From: CAVRGQ01 sp963720785
GTDB taxonomy: Bacteria; Actinomycetota; Acidimicrobiia; IMCC26256; DASPTH01
Length of the DNA: 64,000 nt
Direction of reading: 5' to 3'
Assembly (NCBI GenBank): GCA_963720785.1
Contig: CAVRGQ010000003.1
Location: 124,001-188,000 of the forward strand
A program made the position numbers and the translations under genes. Within the stretch, counting starts at the first letter, position 1. The number at the start of each line of letters is the position of its first letter. The notes below the pieces were generated by a model. That model was not told the origin of the DNA and made no database searches. It saw only the letters and a list, made by a program, of their open reading frames with translations. This document shows, piece after piece, positions 39,241 to 47,325 of the stretch.

Positions 39241-40500
39241 CTACGCCGCGGGTGCCCGTGCCCTCCTTCCGGGTTCTCGTCCGCGTGTGCCCCGCTCGCC
39301 GTGCTTGCCCCGCTCGGTTGCGTCCAGCATTCGCAGCGTGAGTCCGTCGGGCGTGCTGGGGTTGCCGTCGAGCACGTAGTCGCCGTGCGGGATCAGCAGC
39401 CCGTGGTGATAGGCGCAGACCGATGCCAGGTTGGAGGTGTCGTCGCTGCCTCCCCACGAGCTGGGGTGAAGGTGGTGCACCTGGAGTCTGAGCCGCCGGC
39501 TGCAACCCGGCCATCGACATCGCCCGTCTCTTCGCACCACGGCCCGGCGCCGCTTCTGCGACACCAACGTCCGCGCTCGGTCCTCGACGATCACGTTGCT
39601 GTCGTCGTTCATCACGCGCAGGTGCACCCGCGCGTTCGCGCGTGCCGTGTCGACCCATTCGTCGGGCAACGGCACGCCACACATGGTCGCCTCACCGTCC
39701 ATCGAGATGTCGACGTGCACGTCGACGCGCGGACCGACCGTCGCTTCGCGCGCCCGGTCGTCCTCGTCGCGTCCCTCCGCATCGGCTTCGAGCTGACACA
39801 CTCCGATGAGCACGTCGGCCTGACGCCGGTCGAGCGGTTCCCACGCCTCGCCCGTAGCCGGGCGCATCCGATTGGTGACCTGGTCGAAGAACGACTCGAC
39901 GATCGCCCCGCCGTGTTCCATCGGCAGCTCGAAGCGGCCGCACAGGAACCCGTCGTCGTCGCGCCACTTCCGCAACGAGCGCCGATTCCGCCGCCGCACC
40001 GAGTTCTGCCGAGCCTGGTCCCGCTCCTGCTCGTGACGCTTCTCCCGCGCCAGGCGCTGCAGGTCCTGCGGCGACGCGTGCTTCGCCCGCTCCGCGATCT
40101 CCTCGTCGTCCTCACCGTCGGCGAGGTCCGCCGCCGGATCCAACTGCCCCGACGACAATTCGCCGTTCATCGCCGCGTTCCCGAGATTCGGGAGGTGCTC
40201 CAACTTCTTCGCGGTCTCCCGCTTGCGCTTCGATTCCGCTTCGGTCTCGCCGTCGCGTGCGGCCTGGTCCTTCGCCAACGCGTCGCGCTCGTCGAGGACC
40301 CGCGTCAACGCGAGCTCCCGCGTCCGCAACTTCCGGCGCTCCACGATCACGCGTTCGCGCTCGACGCGCAGGCGTTCGGTCTCCCAACACCGCAGCTCGA
40401 ACAGGAGGTCGTTGAACGTCTTCACGAACCCATCCAAACCGAGGGGTGTGACACTTATCGCCCGTATCCGACCTGAAGCCCGAAATTTCTCCGAGCTCAT
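39241..40500 (-). CDS. DUF222/HNH endonuclease-like protein
   Basis: 419 residues. A long charged helical N-terminal half (DUF222-like; 'RERVIVERRKLRTRELALTRVLDERDALAK', outline) and a C-terminal HNH domain 'CRWPGC', 'LQVHHLHPSSWGGSDDTSNLASVCAYHH' (outline), with the two Cys, the catalytic His pair and Asn in place. Such proteins form a large multi-copy family in actinobacteria (the 13E12 group) of unclear function. It overlaps nothing and is not flanked by repeats that would mark an intron. The C-terminal 30 residues are Arg/Gly-rich. Confidence 0.8.
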   Translation of the reverse strand: MSSEKFRASGRIRAISVTPLGLDGFVKTFNDLLFELRCWETERLRVERERVIVERRKLRTRELALTRVLDERDALAKDQAARDGETEAESKRKRETAKKLEHLPNLGNAAMNGELSSGQLDPAADLADGEDDEEIAERAKHASPQDLQRLAREKRHEQERDQARQNSVRRRNRRSLRKWRDDDGFLCGRFELPMEHGGAIVESFFDQVTNRMRPATGEAWEPLDRRQADVLIGVCQLEADAEGRDEDDRAREATVGPRVDVHVDISMDGEATMCGVPLPDEWVDTARANARVHLRVMNDDSNVIVEDRARTLVSQKRRRAVVRRDGRCRWPGCSRRLRLQVHHLHPSSWGGSDDTSNLASVCAYHHGLLIPHGDYVLDGNPSTPDGLTLRMLDATERGKHGERGTRGREPGRRARAPAA

Positions 40501-40540
40501 CGAGCGGTGAGCGGGCGTTTGCAGATGCCACACTGCTCCG

Positions 40541-40762
40541 ATGGCAGAGCGCACGCGAGTCGACCAGATCCAGCCCGGCACGACGTTCCAACTGATCGCC
40601 GAATGGCGGGTCGGCGGCACCGACGAGATCGTCCCGACGACCGACGTGCTCACCGCGTTCGAGGTCAGCTCGGACGGCACCTACGTCCAGATCCAGACCG
40701 AGGTGGGCACGCTGAGCCTCGAGGTCGAGGACTTCGTGGACGTCGTCGCCCCGCCCGCCTGA
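40541..40762 (+). CDS. small protein of unknown function
   Basis: 73 residues, acidic, predicted all-beta ('TFQLIAEWRVGG', 'VLTAFEVSSDGTYVQIQTEVG', outline). No recognised family. CACACT ends six bases before the ATG, matching the spacing of leaderless promoters in this window, which supports the gene being real. Confidence 0.6.
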   Translation: MAERTRVDQIQPGTTFQLIAEWRVGGTDEIVPTTDVLTAFEVSSDGTYVQIQTEVGTLSLEVEDFVDVVAPPA

Positions 40763-40808
40763 ACCGGCCTCGCCGCCCCACCCCAACGGGGGCCTCACAC
40801 CAGGGGAC

Positions 40809-41558
40809 TCAGGTGGAAGGGTCGCGGAGGTGGATCGTCGCCGCGCGCACTCCGGGTGCGTAGCGGTGCCCCTCGAGGAAGGTCACGAGCGCGTTGCCCG
40901 ACTCGAACGGGCCCTCGACCGTCCACTGCCCCGCCACCGCCTTGGCGACGCGCAGGGTCCACCACAGCGACTCGGCGGCCCCCTGATCGTGTTCGACGAC
41001 GCCGATCGCGTGCAGACCCATGAGCGGGTCGCGTTCGATGGTCCACTCTCCCGGCAGGCCGAGGCCGTCGAGGAAGGCCTCGGGATCGTCCGAGTCGGCG
41101 ATCCAGACCTGCCAGAGCGCGTGGGTCACGAAGTGGGAGCGGTGGTGCTGCGGCGCCCGCGCCGACACCAGCCGGGCGAGGAACGCCGTGCCGGTGGCGA
41201 ACAGCGTGGCGACGATCAGCGCCGGGATGACGAGGATCAGGAGTGTGCCGACGACCTGGTCCTCGGTCTTCAGGTCGCCGGAGTTGTAGGCGACGATCAG
41301 CAGGATGGTCCACGGGAGCGCGCCGGCGAACGCGGCGAACACGCCGGGCCACACCCGCTTGGAGATCCATGCGGCGACGATCGCGCCCAGCACGAGGCCG
41401 GCGCCGCCGCCGAGGCCCCACAGCACGGGCGGGGCGACGACCCGCTCGCCGGGACCGTTGATCGAGCTCTCCGCGGCGGCTGCGATCGTGGTGAAGAGCA
41501 GGCTGGCGACGACCGCGATCGCGGCTCCCAACCACATCCCTCGTTCCTCGGACCGCAC
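40809..41558 (-). CDS. predicted integral membrane protein
   Basis: 249 residues. The N-terminal 135 residues hold four hydrophobic segments ('WLGAAIAVVASLLFTTIAAA', 'VLWGLGGGAGLVLGAIVAAW', 'VWPGVFAAFAGALPWTILLI', 'VVGTLLILVIPALIVATLFA'). The remaining 110 residues are soluble with Trp-rich patches. I do not recognise a family. GTG start at 41558 follows ggagaagtac. Convergent with the gene at 40541. Confidence 0.65.
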   Translation of the reverse strand: MRSEERGMWLGAAIAVVASLLFTTIAAAAESSINGPGERVVAPPVLWGLGGGAGLVLGAIVAAWISKRVWPGVFAAFAGALPWTILLIVAYNSGDLKTEDQVVGTLLILVIPALIVATLFATGTAFLARLVSARAPQHHRSHFVTHALWQVWIADSDDPEAFLDGLGLPGEWTIERDPLMGLHAIGVVEHDQGAAESLWWTLRVAKAVAGQWTVEGPFESGNALVTFLEGHRYAPGVRAATIHLRDPST

Positions 41559-41600
41559 GTACTTCTCCCCGTCTCACCGTGAGCGCGCCACAATAGGCGG

Positions 41601-42191
41601 ATGACCCCCGAAACCGGTGCTCCCACCACCGCCCCGCCGGCGGCCCCTCCCACCTTCACCCGGATGGACGAGTCCACCGCCGAGGAATGGGGGGTGATCG
41701 CCACCGAGACGATCGCCGCACAACCTCTGGTGGCCGATTCCGTCCTGGCGATGTTGCGATCGCTCGCCGACGTGACCGTCGGCTTCGCGGTCGACCAGCT
41801 CACCCACTGCCTGCAGACGGCCACCCTCGCCGAGCGGGCCGGTGCCGACGACGAGTGGGTGGTTGCCTCGCTCTGCCACGACATCGGCAAGGCCGTGAGC
41901 GTCCCCAACCACCCGCGCATCGCGGCGGAGATCCTCCGCCCCTACGTGCGCGAGGAGGTGCGGTGGTCGATCGAGGTGCACCAGGACTTCCAAGGGCGTC
42001 ACTACTTCCACCACCTCGGCGGCGACCCGAACGCGCGCGACAAGCACCGGGGCCACGAGTCGTACGACCCCGCCGTGCGCTTCGCCGACGAATGGGACCA
42101 GATCGCGTTCGACCCCGCCTACGACACGCTCCCGTTGGAGCACTTCGAGGACCGCGTGCGCGACCTCTTCGGCCGCCCGCACATGCTCTGA
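41601..42191 (+). CDS. HD-domain phosphohydrolase-like protein
   Basis: 196 residues. 'DQLTHCLQTATLAERAGADDEWVVASLCHDIGKAVSVPNHPRIAAEIL' (outline) has the H...HD metal ligands; the second part 'EEVRWSIEVHQDFQGRHYFHHLGG' gives further His residues and resembles inositol-oxygenase/HD-type 'phosphonate-degradation' PhnZ-like proteins, though the substrate is not assigned. The Pro/Thr-rich first 20 residues are probably disordered. CACAAT lies six bases before the ATG. Confidence 0.75.
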   Translation: MTPETGAPTTAPPAAPPTFTRMDESTAEEWGVIATETIAAQPLVADSVLAMLRSLADVTVGFAVDQLTHCLQTATLAERAGADDEWVVASLCHDIGKAVSVPNHPRIAAEILRPYVREEVRWSIEVHQDFQGRHYFHHLGGDPNARDKHRGHESYDPAVRFADEWDQIAFDPAYDTLPLEHFEDRVRDLFGRPHML

Positions 42192-42220
42192 CCGGCCACC
42201 GAACGCGGAAGCGAGAACCC

Positions 42221-42941
42221 GTGACGTTGCTCCCCCTCCCCGACGACTGGACACGCGCGGCTCTGCGTCGTCGCCCATCCCGACGACCTCGAGTACGGCG
42301 GCGCGGCCGCGATCGCGCGCTGGACGCGCGAAGGCAAGGAGGTCGCGTACCTCCTCGTCACGCGTGGCGAAGCCGGCATCGACGGCATGACGCCCGCCGA
42401 GTGTGCGCGCGTGCGGGAAGCCGAGGAGCGCGCCAGCGCGGCCGTGGTCGGCGTGGAACGCGTCGAGTTCCTCGAGGGCCACACCGACGGGTTGATCGAG
42501 TACGGGCTGCCGCTGCGGCGCGATCTCGCGCTCGCGTTCCGCCGCCTGCGGCCCGAGCTGATCCTGTCGATCAACTTCCGTGAGTCGTTCGGCGGTCACT
42601 CGTTCAACATGGCCGACCATCGCAACACCGGGCTCGCGATCCTCGACGCCGCGCGCGATGCGGGCAACCGCTGGGTGTTCGACGGCGACGACGCGGCCGG
42701 GCCGGCACCGTGGTCGGGCGTGCGGTACGTCGCGTTCTCGGGTGCGCCGGACAGCACCCACGCGGTCGACGTCACCGACACCATCGACATCGGTGTCGCC
42801 AGCCTGCGCGAGCACGCCGCCTACATCGACGGACTCGGTCAGGAGTTCGACCCCGACGCATTCCTGCGTACGAACGCACGCGGCGCGGGTGAGGCCTTCG
42901 GCTGCGAGTACGCGGTGGGCTTCGAGCTCTTCGTGCTCTGA
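42221..42941 (+). CDS. PIG-L family deacetylase (frameshifted)
   Basis: 239 residues after removal of one base at about 42254-42262, which restores the zinc motif 'VVAHPDDLEYGGAAAIARW' (AHPDD). 'GEAGIDGMTPAECARVREAEE' is the usual second block, and 'NMADHRNTGLAILDA' carries the HxxT-like third ligand (usually HPDH). Such enzymes remove N-acetyl groups from sugars or peptides. It ends back to back with the next gene: TGATCA at 42939-42944 holds both stop codons. Confidence 0.82.
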
Positions 42942-43532
42942 TCAGTCGCCACTCGCGAAGGCGGTGAGCGCCCCGATCAGCGCGTCGCGCTCGCCGTGGT
43001 AGCGCGCCGCGTGGTCGCCGTGGCCGTACGGGCCGACCGCGCGCACGGGGTGCGGCAGCTCGAGTTGCACGCCGCCGCCGGGCACCGCGTTCACCGGGTT
43101 GCGCGCACTTGTGCCGCGCAGACGCCGCGGGATGGAATCGAGGTCGTCGATGATGGCGTAGTCGGGCAGGGCGTCGCGGAGCAGCGCCGCGAGCCGGTGC
43201 GCGTGGTCACGCCCGGTGCCGCCGACGTACACGGCGGGGTTCGGCCCGTGGCCCCAGTAGCCGTGCAACGACACGACGGTGGTGACGTGCGCGAGGAACC
43301 GGGCGAGGGGTTCCGACACCCGTGGGTCGATCTCGGTGGACGGGACGTGCTGCTTCAAATGGTCGGGCTGCACGACCGAGTAGCAGGAGGCCCCCGACCG
43401 GGACGCCGCCGTCGCCGCGATCTCCGCCGTGCCGGGCTCCAGCCCGCCGTGGAGAGCCAGGAAGCCGACCGGCGAGCCGAGCAGGAGCTCCTCGCGCACC
43501 TCGGGATGCGCCAGCAGCTCGGAGAATCCCAT
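42942..43532 (-). CDS. poly-gamma-glutamate hydrolase family protein (DUF867-like)
   Basis: 196 residues resembling phage PghP: 'GFLALHGGLEPGTAEIA' (zinc His/Glu), 'VVSLHGYW' and a C-terminal 'GVQLELP'. These zinc carboxypeptidase-fold enzymes cleave gamma-glutamyl peptides. The ATG at 43532 is chosen because TACCTT ends six bases upstream; the frame is open further 5' with another Met at 43553. Convergent with the PIG-L gene. Confidence 0.75.
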   Translation of the reverse strand: MGFSELLAHPEVREELLLGSPVGFLALHGGLEPGTAEIAATAASRSGASCYSVVQPDHLKQHVPSTEIDPRVSEPLARFLAHVTTVVSLHGYWGHGPNPAVYVGGTGRDHAHRLAALLRDALPDYAIIDDLDSIPRRLRGTSARNPVNAVPGGGVQLELPHPVRAVGPYGHGDHAARYHGERDALIGALTAFASGD

Positions 43533-43583
43533 CCCACGAAGGTACCGGGCCATGACGGTACCGGGTCGGCCGGAGTGCGTGTG

Positions 43584-43589
43584 TAGCAT
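43584..43589 (+). promoter_or_regulatory. -10 box TAGCAT of the E2-like gene (leaderless)
   Basis: TAGCAT ends eight bases before the ATG at 43598. Confidence 0.5.
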
Positions 43590-43597
43590 CCGCAACC

Positions 43598-44467
43598 ATG
43601 TTCTGGCGTCGCCCTGACGGCGACCTCGTGCGCGACGTTCCGCCCACCAAGGCGATCATGCCCTACCTCATGCGGGGTCGGAACGAGTCCGCCGTCTACT
43701 TCGAGCAGCGCGTCGCGCTGCGCAAGGCCGACCAGTACATCCGCGACTTCAACACCGCGCACCCCGAGACGCCGATCACGATCCAGCACCTCGTGATGTG
43801 GGCGATCGTGCAGGTGCTCACGCAGTTCCCCACGATGAACCGCTTCGTGATGGGCGGCCGTCTCTACCAGCGCCGTGAGATCACCTTCACGTACTCGGCG
43901 AAGCAGAGCCTCAAGGACAAGTCGCCGCTGCTCGTGCTCAAGCGCCGCTTCGACCCCGACGAGCCGTTCGCCACGATGGTTGCGGAGATGCAGGCCCAGC
44001 TGCGCGAGGACAAGTACGGCGGGCACGTGAGCCAGGCCGACCACGAAGCCGCGCTGATCCTCAAGCTGCCCGGCGTCCTGCGCCGCGTCGTGATCGCGGC
44101 CGGCCGGGTGCTCGACGCCTGGGGTCTGCTGCCCGCGTCGATGCTCGAGGCCGACCCGCTCTACGCCAGCGTGTTCTTCGCCAACCTGGCGAGCATCGGC
44201 ATGGACCCCTGCTGGCACCACCTCTACGAGTACGGCACCATCGGCATCTTCGGCGTGATCGGGCGCCCCACCACCGACCCCGGCTCCCCCACCAGCGGGC
44301 CCGACCGTCGCCGGTCCATGGCGTTGCGCTGGACCTTCGACGAGCGGGTCGAGGACGGCCTGGTCGCGGGGTACGCCCTGAAGCGGGCCAAGCAGATCCT
44401 CGAGGACCCGATCGCCGCCGGGCTGCCCGATTTCGGCATTCCGTCCCCGAGTGACCCCGTTGTCTGA
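43598..44467 (+). CDS. 2-oxoacid dehydrogenase E2-like acyltransferase lacking catalytic His
   Basis: 289 residues, a stand-alone CAT-fold domain with no lipoyl or subunit-binding domain. 'ITIQHLVMWAIVQVLTQFPTMNRFV' and 'YASVFFANLASIGMDP' match the E2 catalytic core, but the motif that normally reads DHRxxDG is 'FDERVEDGLVAG' (about residue 247): the active-site His is Glu. It may therefore be a non-acetyl acyltransferase or a binding protein. The alpha-oxoamine synthase gene follows 150 bases downstream on the same strand. Role unknown. Confidence 0.75.
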   Translation: MFWRRPDGDLVRDVPPTKAIMPYLMRGRNESAVYFEQRVALRKADQYIRDFNTAHPETPITIQHLVMWAIVQVLTQFPTMNRFVMGGRLYQRREITFTYSAKQSLKDKSPLLVLKRRFDPDEPFATMVAEMQAQLREDKYGGHVSQADHEAALILKLPGVLRRVVIAAGRVLDAWGLLPASMLEADPLYASVFFANLASIGMDPCWHHLYEYGTIGIFGVIGRPTTDPGSPTSGPDRRRSMALRWTFDERVEDGLVAGYALKRAKQILEDPIAAGLPDFGIPSPSDPVV

Positions 44468-44485
44468 CCACGACGTGGCCCACAG

Positions 44486-44523
44486 GGGGACGAACCGCGA
44501 GCGGCACGCCGCGCGGGTTCCCC
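44486..44523 (+). terminator. possible terminator hairpin after the E2-like gene
   Basis: ggggacgaacc and gggttcccc can pair with small bulges around a GC-rich loop, about 20 bases after the stop at 44467 and just before the next promoter. Confidence 0.4.
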
Positions 44524-44544
44524 GTACACTCGGTTGCCGACCGG

Positions 44545-44550
44545 TAACCT
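44545..44550 (+). promoter_or_regulatory. -10 box TAACCT before a short leader ORF
   Basis: TAACCT ends six bases before an ATG at 44557 that opens a 15-codon ORF upstream of the oxoamine synthase gene. Confidence 0.45.
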
Positions 44551-44556
44551 GGCCCG

Positions 44557-44604
44557 ATGCACCGAGCCGGATCTGGTCGGTTCCGGCGTGCCGAGGAGGC
44601 GTAG
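44557..44604 (+). CDS. possible 15-residue leader peptide
   Basis: The ORF MHRAGSGRFRRAEEA ends with TAG at 44602, 13 bases before the GTG of the oxoamine synthase. It begins exactly where a leaderless transcript from TAACCT would start, so ribosomes should enter here. Its own last codons include a GGAGG that could also act as a distant Shine-Dalgarno. A regulatory upstream ORF is possible; there is no homology evidence. Confidence 0.35.
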   Translation: MHRAGSGRFRRAEEA

Positions 44605-44617
44605 GGGTGACAGCGGG

Positions 44618-45850
44618 GTGAGCTTCTTCCGGGACCGCCTGGAGGCATACCCGCGTCTCGCCGACATCGAGGTCGCGCGGAACGCCGGGTACTGGCCCTA
44701 CTACAAGACGGTGGAGAGCGCGGCGCACCCGCGGTTCACCATCGAGGGCACCGACTACATCAACTTCGGGTCGAACAACTACCTCAGCCTCTCCTACCAC
44801 CCGCGTGTGGTCGAGGCGGCCCAGCGGGCCACGAGCAAGTACGGCACCGGCGTCACCGGGTCCCGGCTGCTCAACGGAACCCTCGACCTCCATCTCACGC
44901 TGGAGCACGAGCTCGCCGAGTTCTACGGCGCCCCGGCCGCACTGGTGTTCTCCACCGGCTACGTCGCCAACGTCGCCACCATCAGCGGGCTGCTCACGCG
45001 CCGCGACTACGCGATCCTCGACAAGGACGCGCACAACTCGCTGCTCACCGGCGCGCAGTTGTCGGGCGCGCAGATGAAGCGCTTCGCCCACAACGACCTC
45101 GGCCGGCTCGAGCGCATCCTCGACGACCTCCCCGCCGACGCCGGCAAGTGCGTCATCGTCGATGGCGTCTACTCGATGGGCGGCGAGACCGCGCCGCTCG
45201 CCGAGATGGCCGCGCTGTGCCACCGCTACCCCAACACCTTCCTCCTCGACGACGAGGCCCACGGTGTCGGCGTGCTCGGTGACCACGGTCTCGGCGCGGC
45301 GGAGATGTACGACTGCGTCGCCGACATCGACCTCCTCACCATCACCTTCTCGAAGTCGCTCGGATCCTGCGGCGGCGCGCTCATGGGCTCGCCCGACGCA
45401 ATCGAGCTGCTGAAGCTCGATGCCGCGCCGCTGATCTTCACCGCCTCGAACACACCCGGCTCGATCGCCGCCGCGCTCGAGTCCATCCGCGTGCTGCGCG
45501 AAGACCCCACGATGCCGGCCCGTCTGCGGGCCAACGTGCAGCTGTTCGTGAGCCTGCTCACCGAGCGCGGGGTGCCGGTGAAGTCGGCCGAGAGCGCGAT
45601 CATCACCATCCCGCTCGAGCGGCGCGACGAGATCTCGGCGGTGGTCCTCGCCCGCGAGCTGCTCGACGCCGGCGTGTTCGTCAACCCGGTCGTCGCGCCC
45701 GCGGTGCCCAAGGGCCTTGGCTCGATCCGCCTCAGCCTGATGCTCGACCACACCCCGGCGATGCTCGAAGAAGCCGCCGAGGTGCTGCTGAAGGTGCTGG
45801 CCGACAACGACCAGCTCCCGGTCGAGTCCGCCGCCGTCAGCGGCTCCTGA
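44618..45850 (+). CDS. alpha-oxoamine synthase (AONS/serine palmitoyltransferase-like)
   Basis: 410 residues, PLP-dependent fold I. 'GSNNYLSLSYHPRVVEAA' and 'GTGVTGSRLLNGTLDLHLTLE' (outline) are family hallmarks; 'DDEAHGVGVLGDHG' binds the PLP ring, and the Schiff-base Lys is in 'TFSKSLGSCGGAL' (about residue 246). It condenses an amino acid with an acyl-CoA or acyl-ACP: Ala for biotin, Gly for threonine breakdown or haem, Ser for sphingoid bases. No biotin or haem genes are adjacent, and proximity to an E2-like acyltransferase favours a lipid product; that is inference. GTG 44618 opens the family N-terminus 'SFFRDRLEAYPRL'. Confidence 0.88.
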   Translation: MSFFRDRLEAYPRLADIEVARNAGYWPYYKTVESAAHPRFTIEGTDYINFGSNNYLSLSYHPRVVEAAQRATSKYGTGVTGSRLLNGTLDLHLTLEHELAEFYGAPAALVFSTGYVANVATISGLLTRRDYAILDKDAHNSLLTGAQLSGAQMKRFAHNDLGRLERILDDLPADAGKCVIVDGVYSMGGETAPLAEMAALCHRYPNTFLLDDEAHGVGVLGDHGLGAAEMYDCVADIDLLTITFSKSLGSCGGALMGSPDAIELLKLDAAPLIFTASNTPGSIAAALESIRVLREDPTMPARLRANVQLFVSLLTERGVPVKSAESAIITIPLERRDEISAVVLARELLDAGVFVNPVVAPAVPKGLGSIRLSLMLDHTPAMLEEAAEVLLKVLADNDQLPVESAAVSGS

Positions 45851-45884
45851 TCAACCGCTCCTGATCAACCGCTCCTGATCAACC
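45843..45884. repeat. three exact 14-bp tandem copies with stop codons on both strands
   Basis: gctcctgatcaacc is repeated three times. Each copy contains the palindrome TGATCA, a stop on either strand. The plus-strand synthase stops in the first copy and the convergent hydroxylase-like gene stops in the third. Confidence 0.85.
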
Positions 45885-46655
45885 GCGCGCCTCGAGCGCC
45901 GCGTACTGCCGTTCCCACTCCTGGTGGCGGCGCTTCGCATCCTGGATGTACGGCGAGTAGCCGATCGCCTTGAGCACGATCGCGTTGAACGTCTTCATCG
46001 GCTGACGCAACGGGCGCACGAAGTCGACGAAGAGCACCACCCGCACCTCGTCGCTGTCGTTCCACGCCTCGTGGTCGTAGGTGTCGTCGAACACGAGGCT
46101 GCCGCCCTCGGTCCAGTGCTCGGTCTGCGGGCCCACGCGGATGCCGGCGAGCGTCGGGTCCTGCGGGACGCGCAACCCGAGGTGGTAGCGCACGACGCCC
46201 TTGTAGGGGCCGTCGTGGTGCGGGATGCGCTTGTGTGCGGCGAAGATCGAGAACATCGCCGTCTGCATCCCCGGGATGGTGCGCACGAGGCGGTCGGTCG
46301 CGGGACAGCGCTTGCAGTTGGCATCGCTGCGGAACCCGTAGCCGTAGAGGAAGAACGTCTTCCACTGGTCGTCGTCGGTGAGGTTGTACTGGTCGGTGGA
46401 GATGTCCTGGAAGTTGGGCAGCGCGTCGAGGTGGGCGAGCACCGCGTCGAGCTCGGCACGGATGGTCTCCCAGTTGGCCTCGATCTCGCGGGTCCACGGG
46501 AACGCGGCCGGGTCGAGGAACGGCGTGGTGGGGATCACCGATTGCTTCGCGATGCCCTTGTCGATGAGCTTCAGCAGCCGGTCGCCGACCTGGGTGGTCA
46601 GGGTCAGCAACCGGTCCCAGGCCTTCTGCCAGAACGTCGTCGAGCCGTTCGTCAC
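45879..46655 (-). CDS. aspartyl/asparaginyl beta-hydroxylase-like 2OG-Fe(II) oxygenase
   Basis: 258 residues, Asp_Arg_Hydrox family. 'FSIFAAHKRIPHHDGPYKGVVRYHLGL' (outline) includes the HxD-like iron-ligand region, 'GGSLVFDDTYDHEAWND' the second His, and 'VRVVLFVDFVRPL' the 2-oxoglutarate-binding Arg strand. A helical N-terminal part of about 70 residues precedes the jelly roll. In bacteria these enzymes often hydroxylate lipid acyl chains (LpxO-like), which would suit the neighbouring oxoamine synthase; this is inference. The GTG start overlaps the phosphatase stop by four bases. Confidence 0.83.
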   Translation of the reverse strand: MTNGSTTFWQKAWDRLLTLTTQVGDRLLKLIDKGIAKQSVIPTTPFLDPAAFPWTREIEANWETIRAELDAVLAHLDALPNFQDISTDQYNLTDDDQWKTFFLYGYGFRSDANCKRCPATDRLVRTIPGMQTAMFSIFAAHKRIPHHDGPYKGVVRYHLGLRVPQDPTLAGIRVGPQTEHWTEGGSLVFDDTYDHEAWNDSDEVRVVLFVDFVRPLRQPMKTFNAIVLKAIGYSPYIQDAKRRHQEWERQYAALEARG

Positions 46656-47248
46656 GGCCGCAGCGTATCGCCGTCCACGACGGGAACCTGGTTGAACGAG
46701 CGCAGGCTGGGAGCCCACCCGTCGGTGGCGACGGTGGCCACCGAGGCGACCGCGACGAACATCCGCCACTGGGTCTCGTCGCCCACCCCCAGCGCCCAGG
46801 TGAGGGCGGCCTTGATGGGCGACACGTGGCTCACCACGATGACGTCTCGCTTCGCGGCCTCGGCGGCGAGGCCGTCGCAGGCGGCGCGCACCCGCGTGCC
46901 GAGGGCGGCGAGCGACTCGCCGCCGGGGGGCGCGAAGTCCATGTCGGTGCGCCACTGGCGCCACACGTCGGCGGGCACGTCGGCGAGCGGGACCTCGTCG
47001 TACTCGCCGTAGTCGAGCTCGAGCCACCGGTCGTCGAAGTCGATCGTCGCGTGGCTGCCGCTGATCGCCTCGGCCGTCTCGCGGGTGCGGGCCAGGGGGC
47101 TGGCCACGATGCGTGCGCTCGCGGGCAGGAGGTCGCACAGGGCGGCGGCCTGGAGCCGGCCGAGCGCGGAGAGGGGCGGGTCGGCCCGGCCGAGCAGCAG
47201 GCCGCGGGCGTTGGCCTCGGTCTGACCGTGGCGCACCAGGTAGAGCAT
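46652..47248 (-). CDS. histidine phosphatase (phosphoglycerate mutase-like)
   Basis: 198 residues. Catalytic 'LYLVRHGQTEANARGLLLGRADPPLSALG' at the N-terminus (RHG, outline), 'IVASPLARTRETAEAI', the acid 'WLELDYGEYDE' and second His in 'VIVVSHVSPIKAAL'. Likely a small-molecule phosphatase of the cobC/GpmB type; substrate unknown. The ATG at 47248 follows TACTGT by six bases. Coupled to the hydroxylase-like gene by a GTGA overlap. Confidence 0.88.
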   Translation of the reverse strand: MLYLVRHGQTEANARGLLLGRADPPLSALGRLQAAALCDLLPASARIVASPLARTRETAEAISGSHATIDFDDRWLELDYGEYDEVPLADVPADVWRQWRTDMDFAPPGGESLAALGTRVRAACDGLAAEAAKRDVIVVSHVSPIKAALTWALGVGDETQWRMFVAVASVATVATDGWAPSLRSFNQVPVVDGDTLRP

Positions 47249-47313
47249 CGGCCGACAGTAGCGAGCGGGCCGCACGAGGGCCGGGGCGACGACCACTCGG
47301 GACCGGCGCCTCG

Positions 47314-47319
47314 TACCGT
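47314..47319 (+). promoter_or_regulatory. -10 box TACCGT of the secreted lipase gene (leaderless)
   Basis: TACCGT ends six bases before the GTG at 47326. Confidence 0.5.
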
Positions 47320-47325
47320 GGCGGC

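Noticed and set aside
39241..40500. HNH protein considered as a group I/II intron or homing element.
   Set aside because: The DUF222-like N-terminus marks a chromosomal actinobacterial family; there is no interrupted gene and no flanking repeats.
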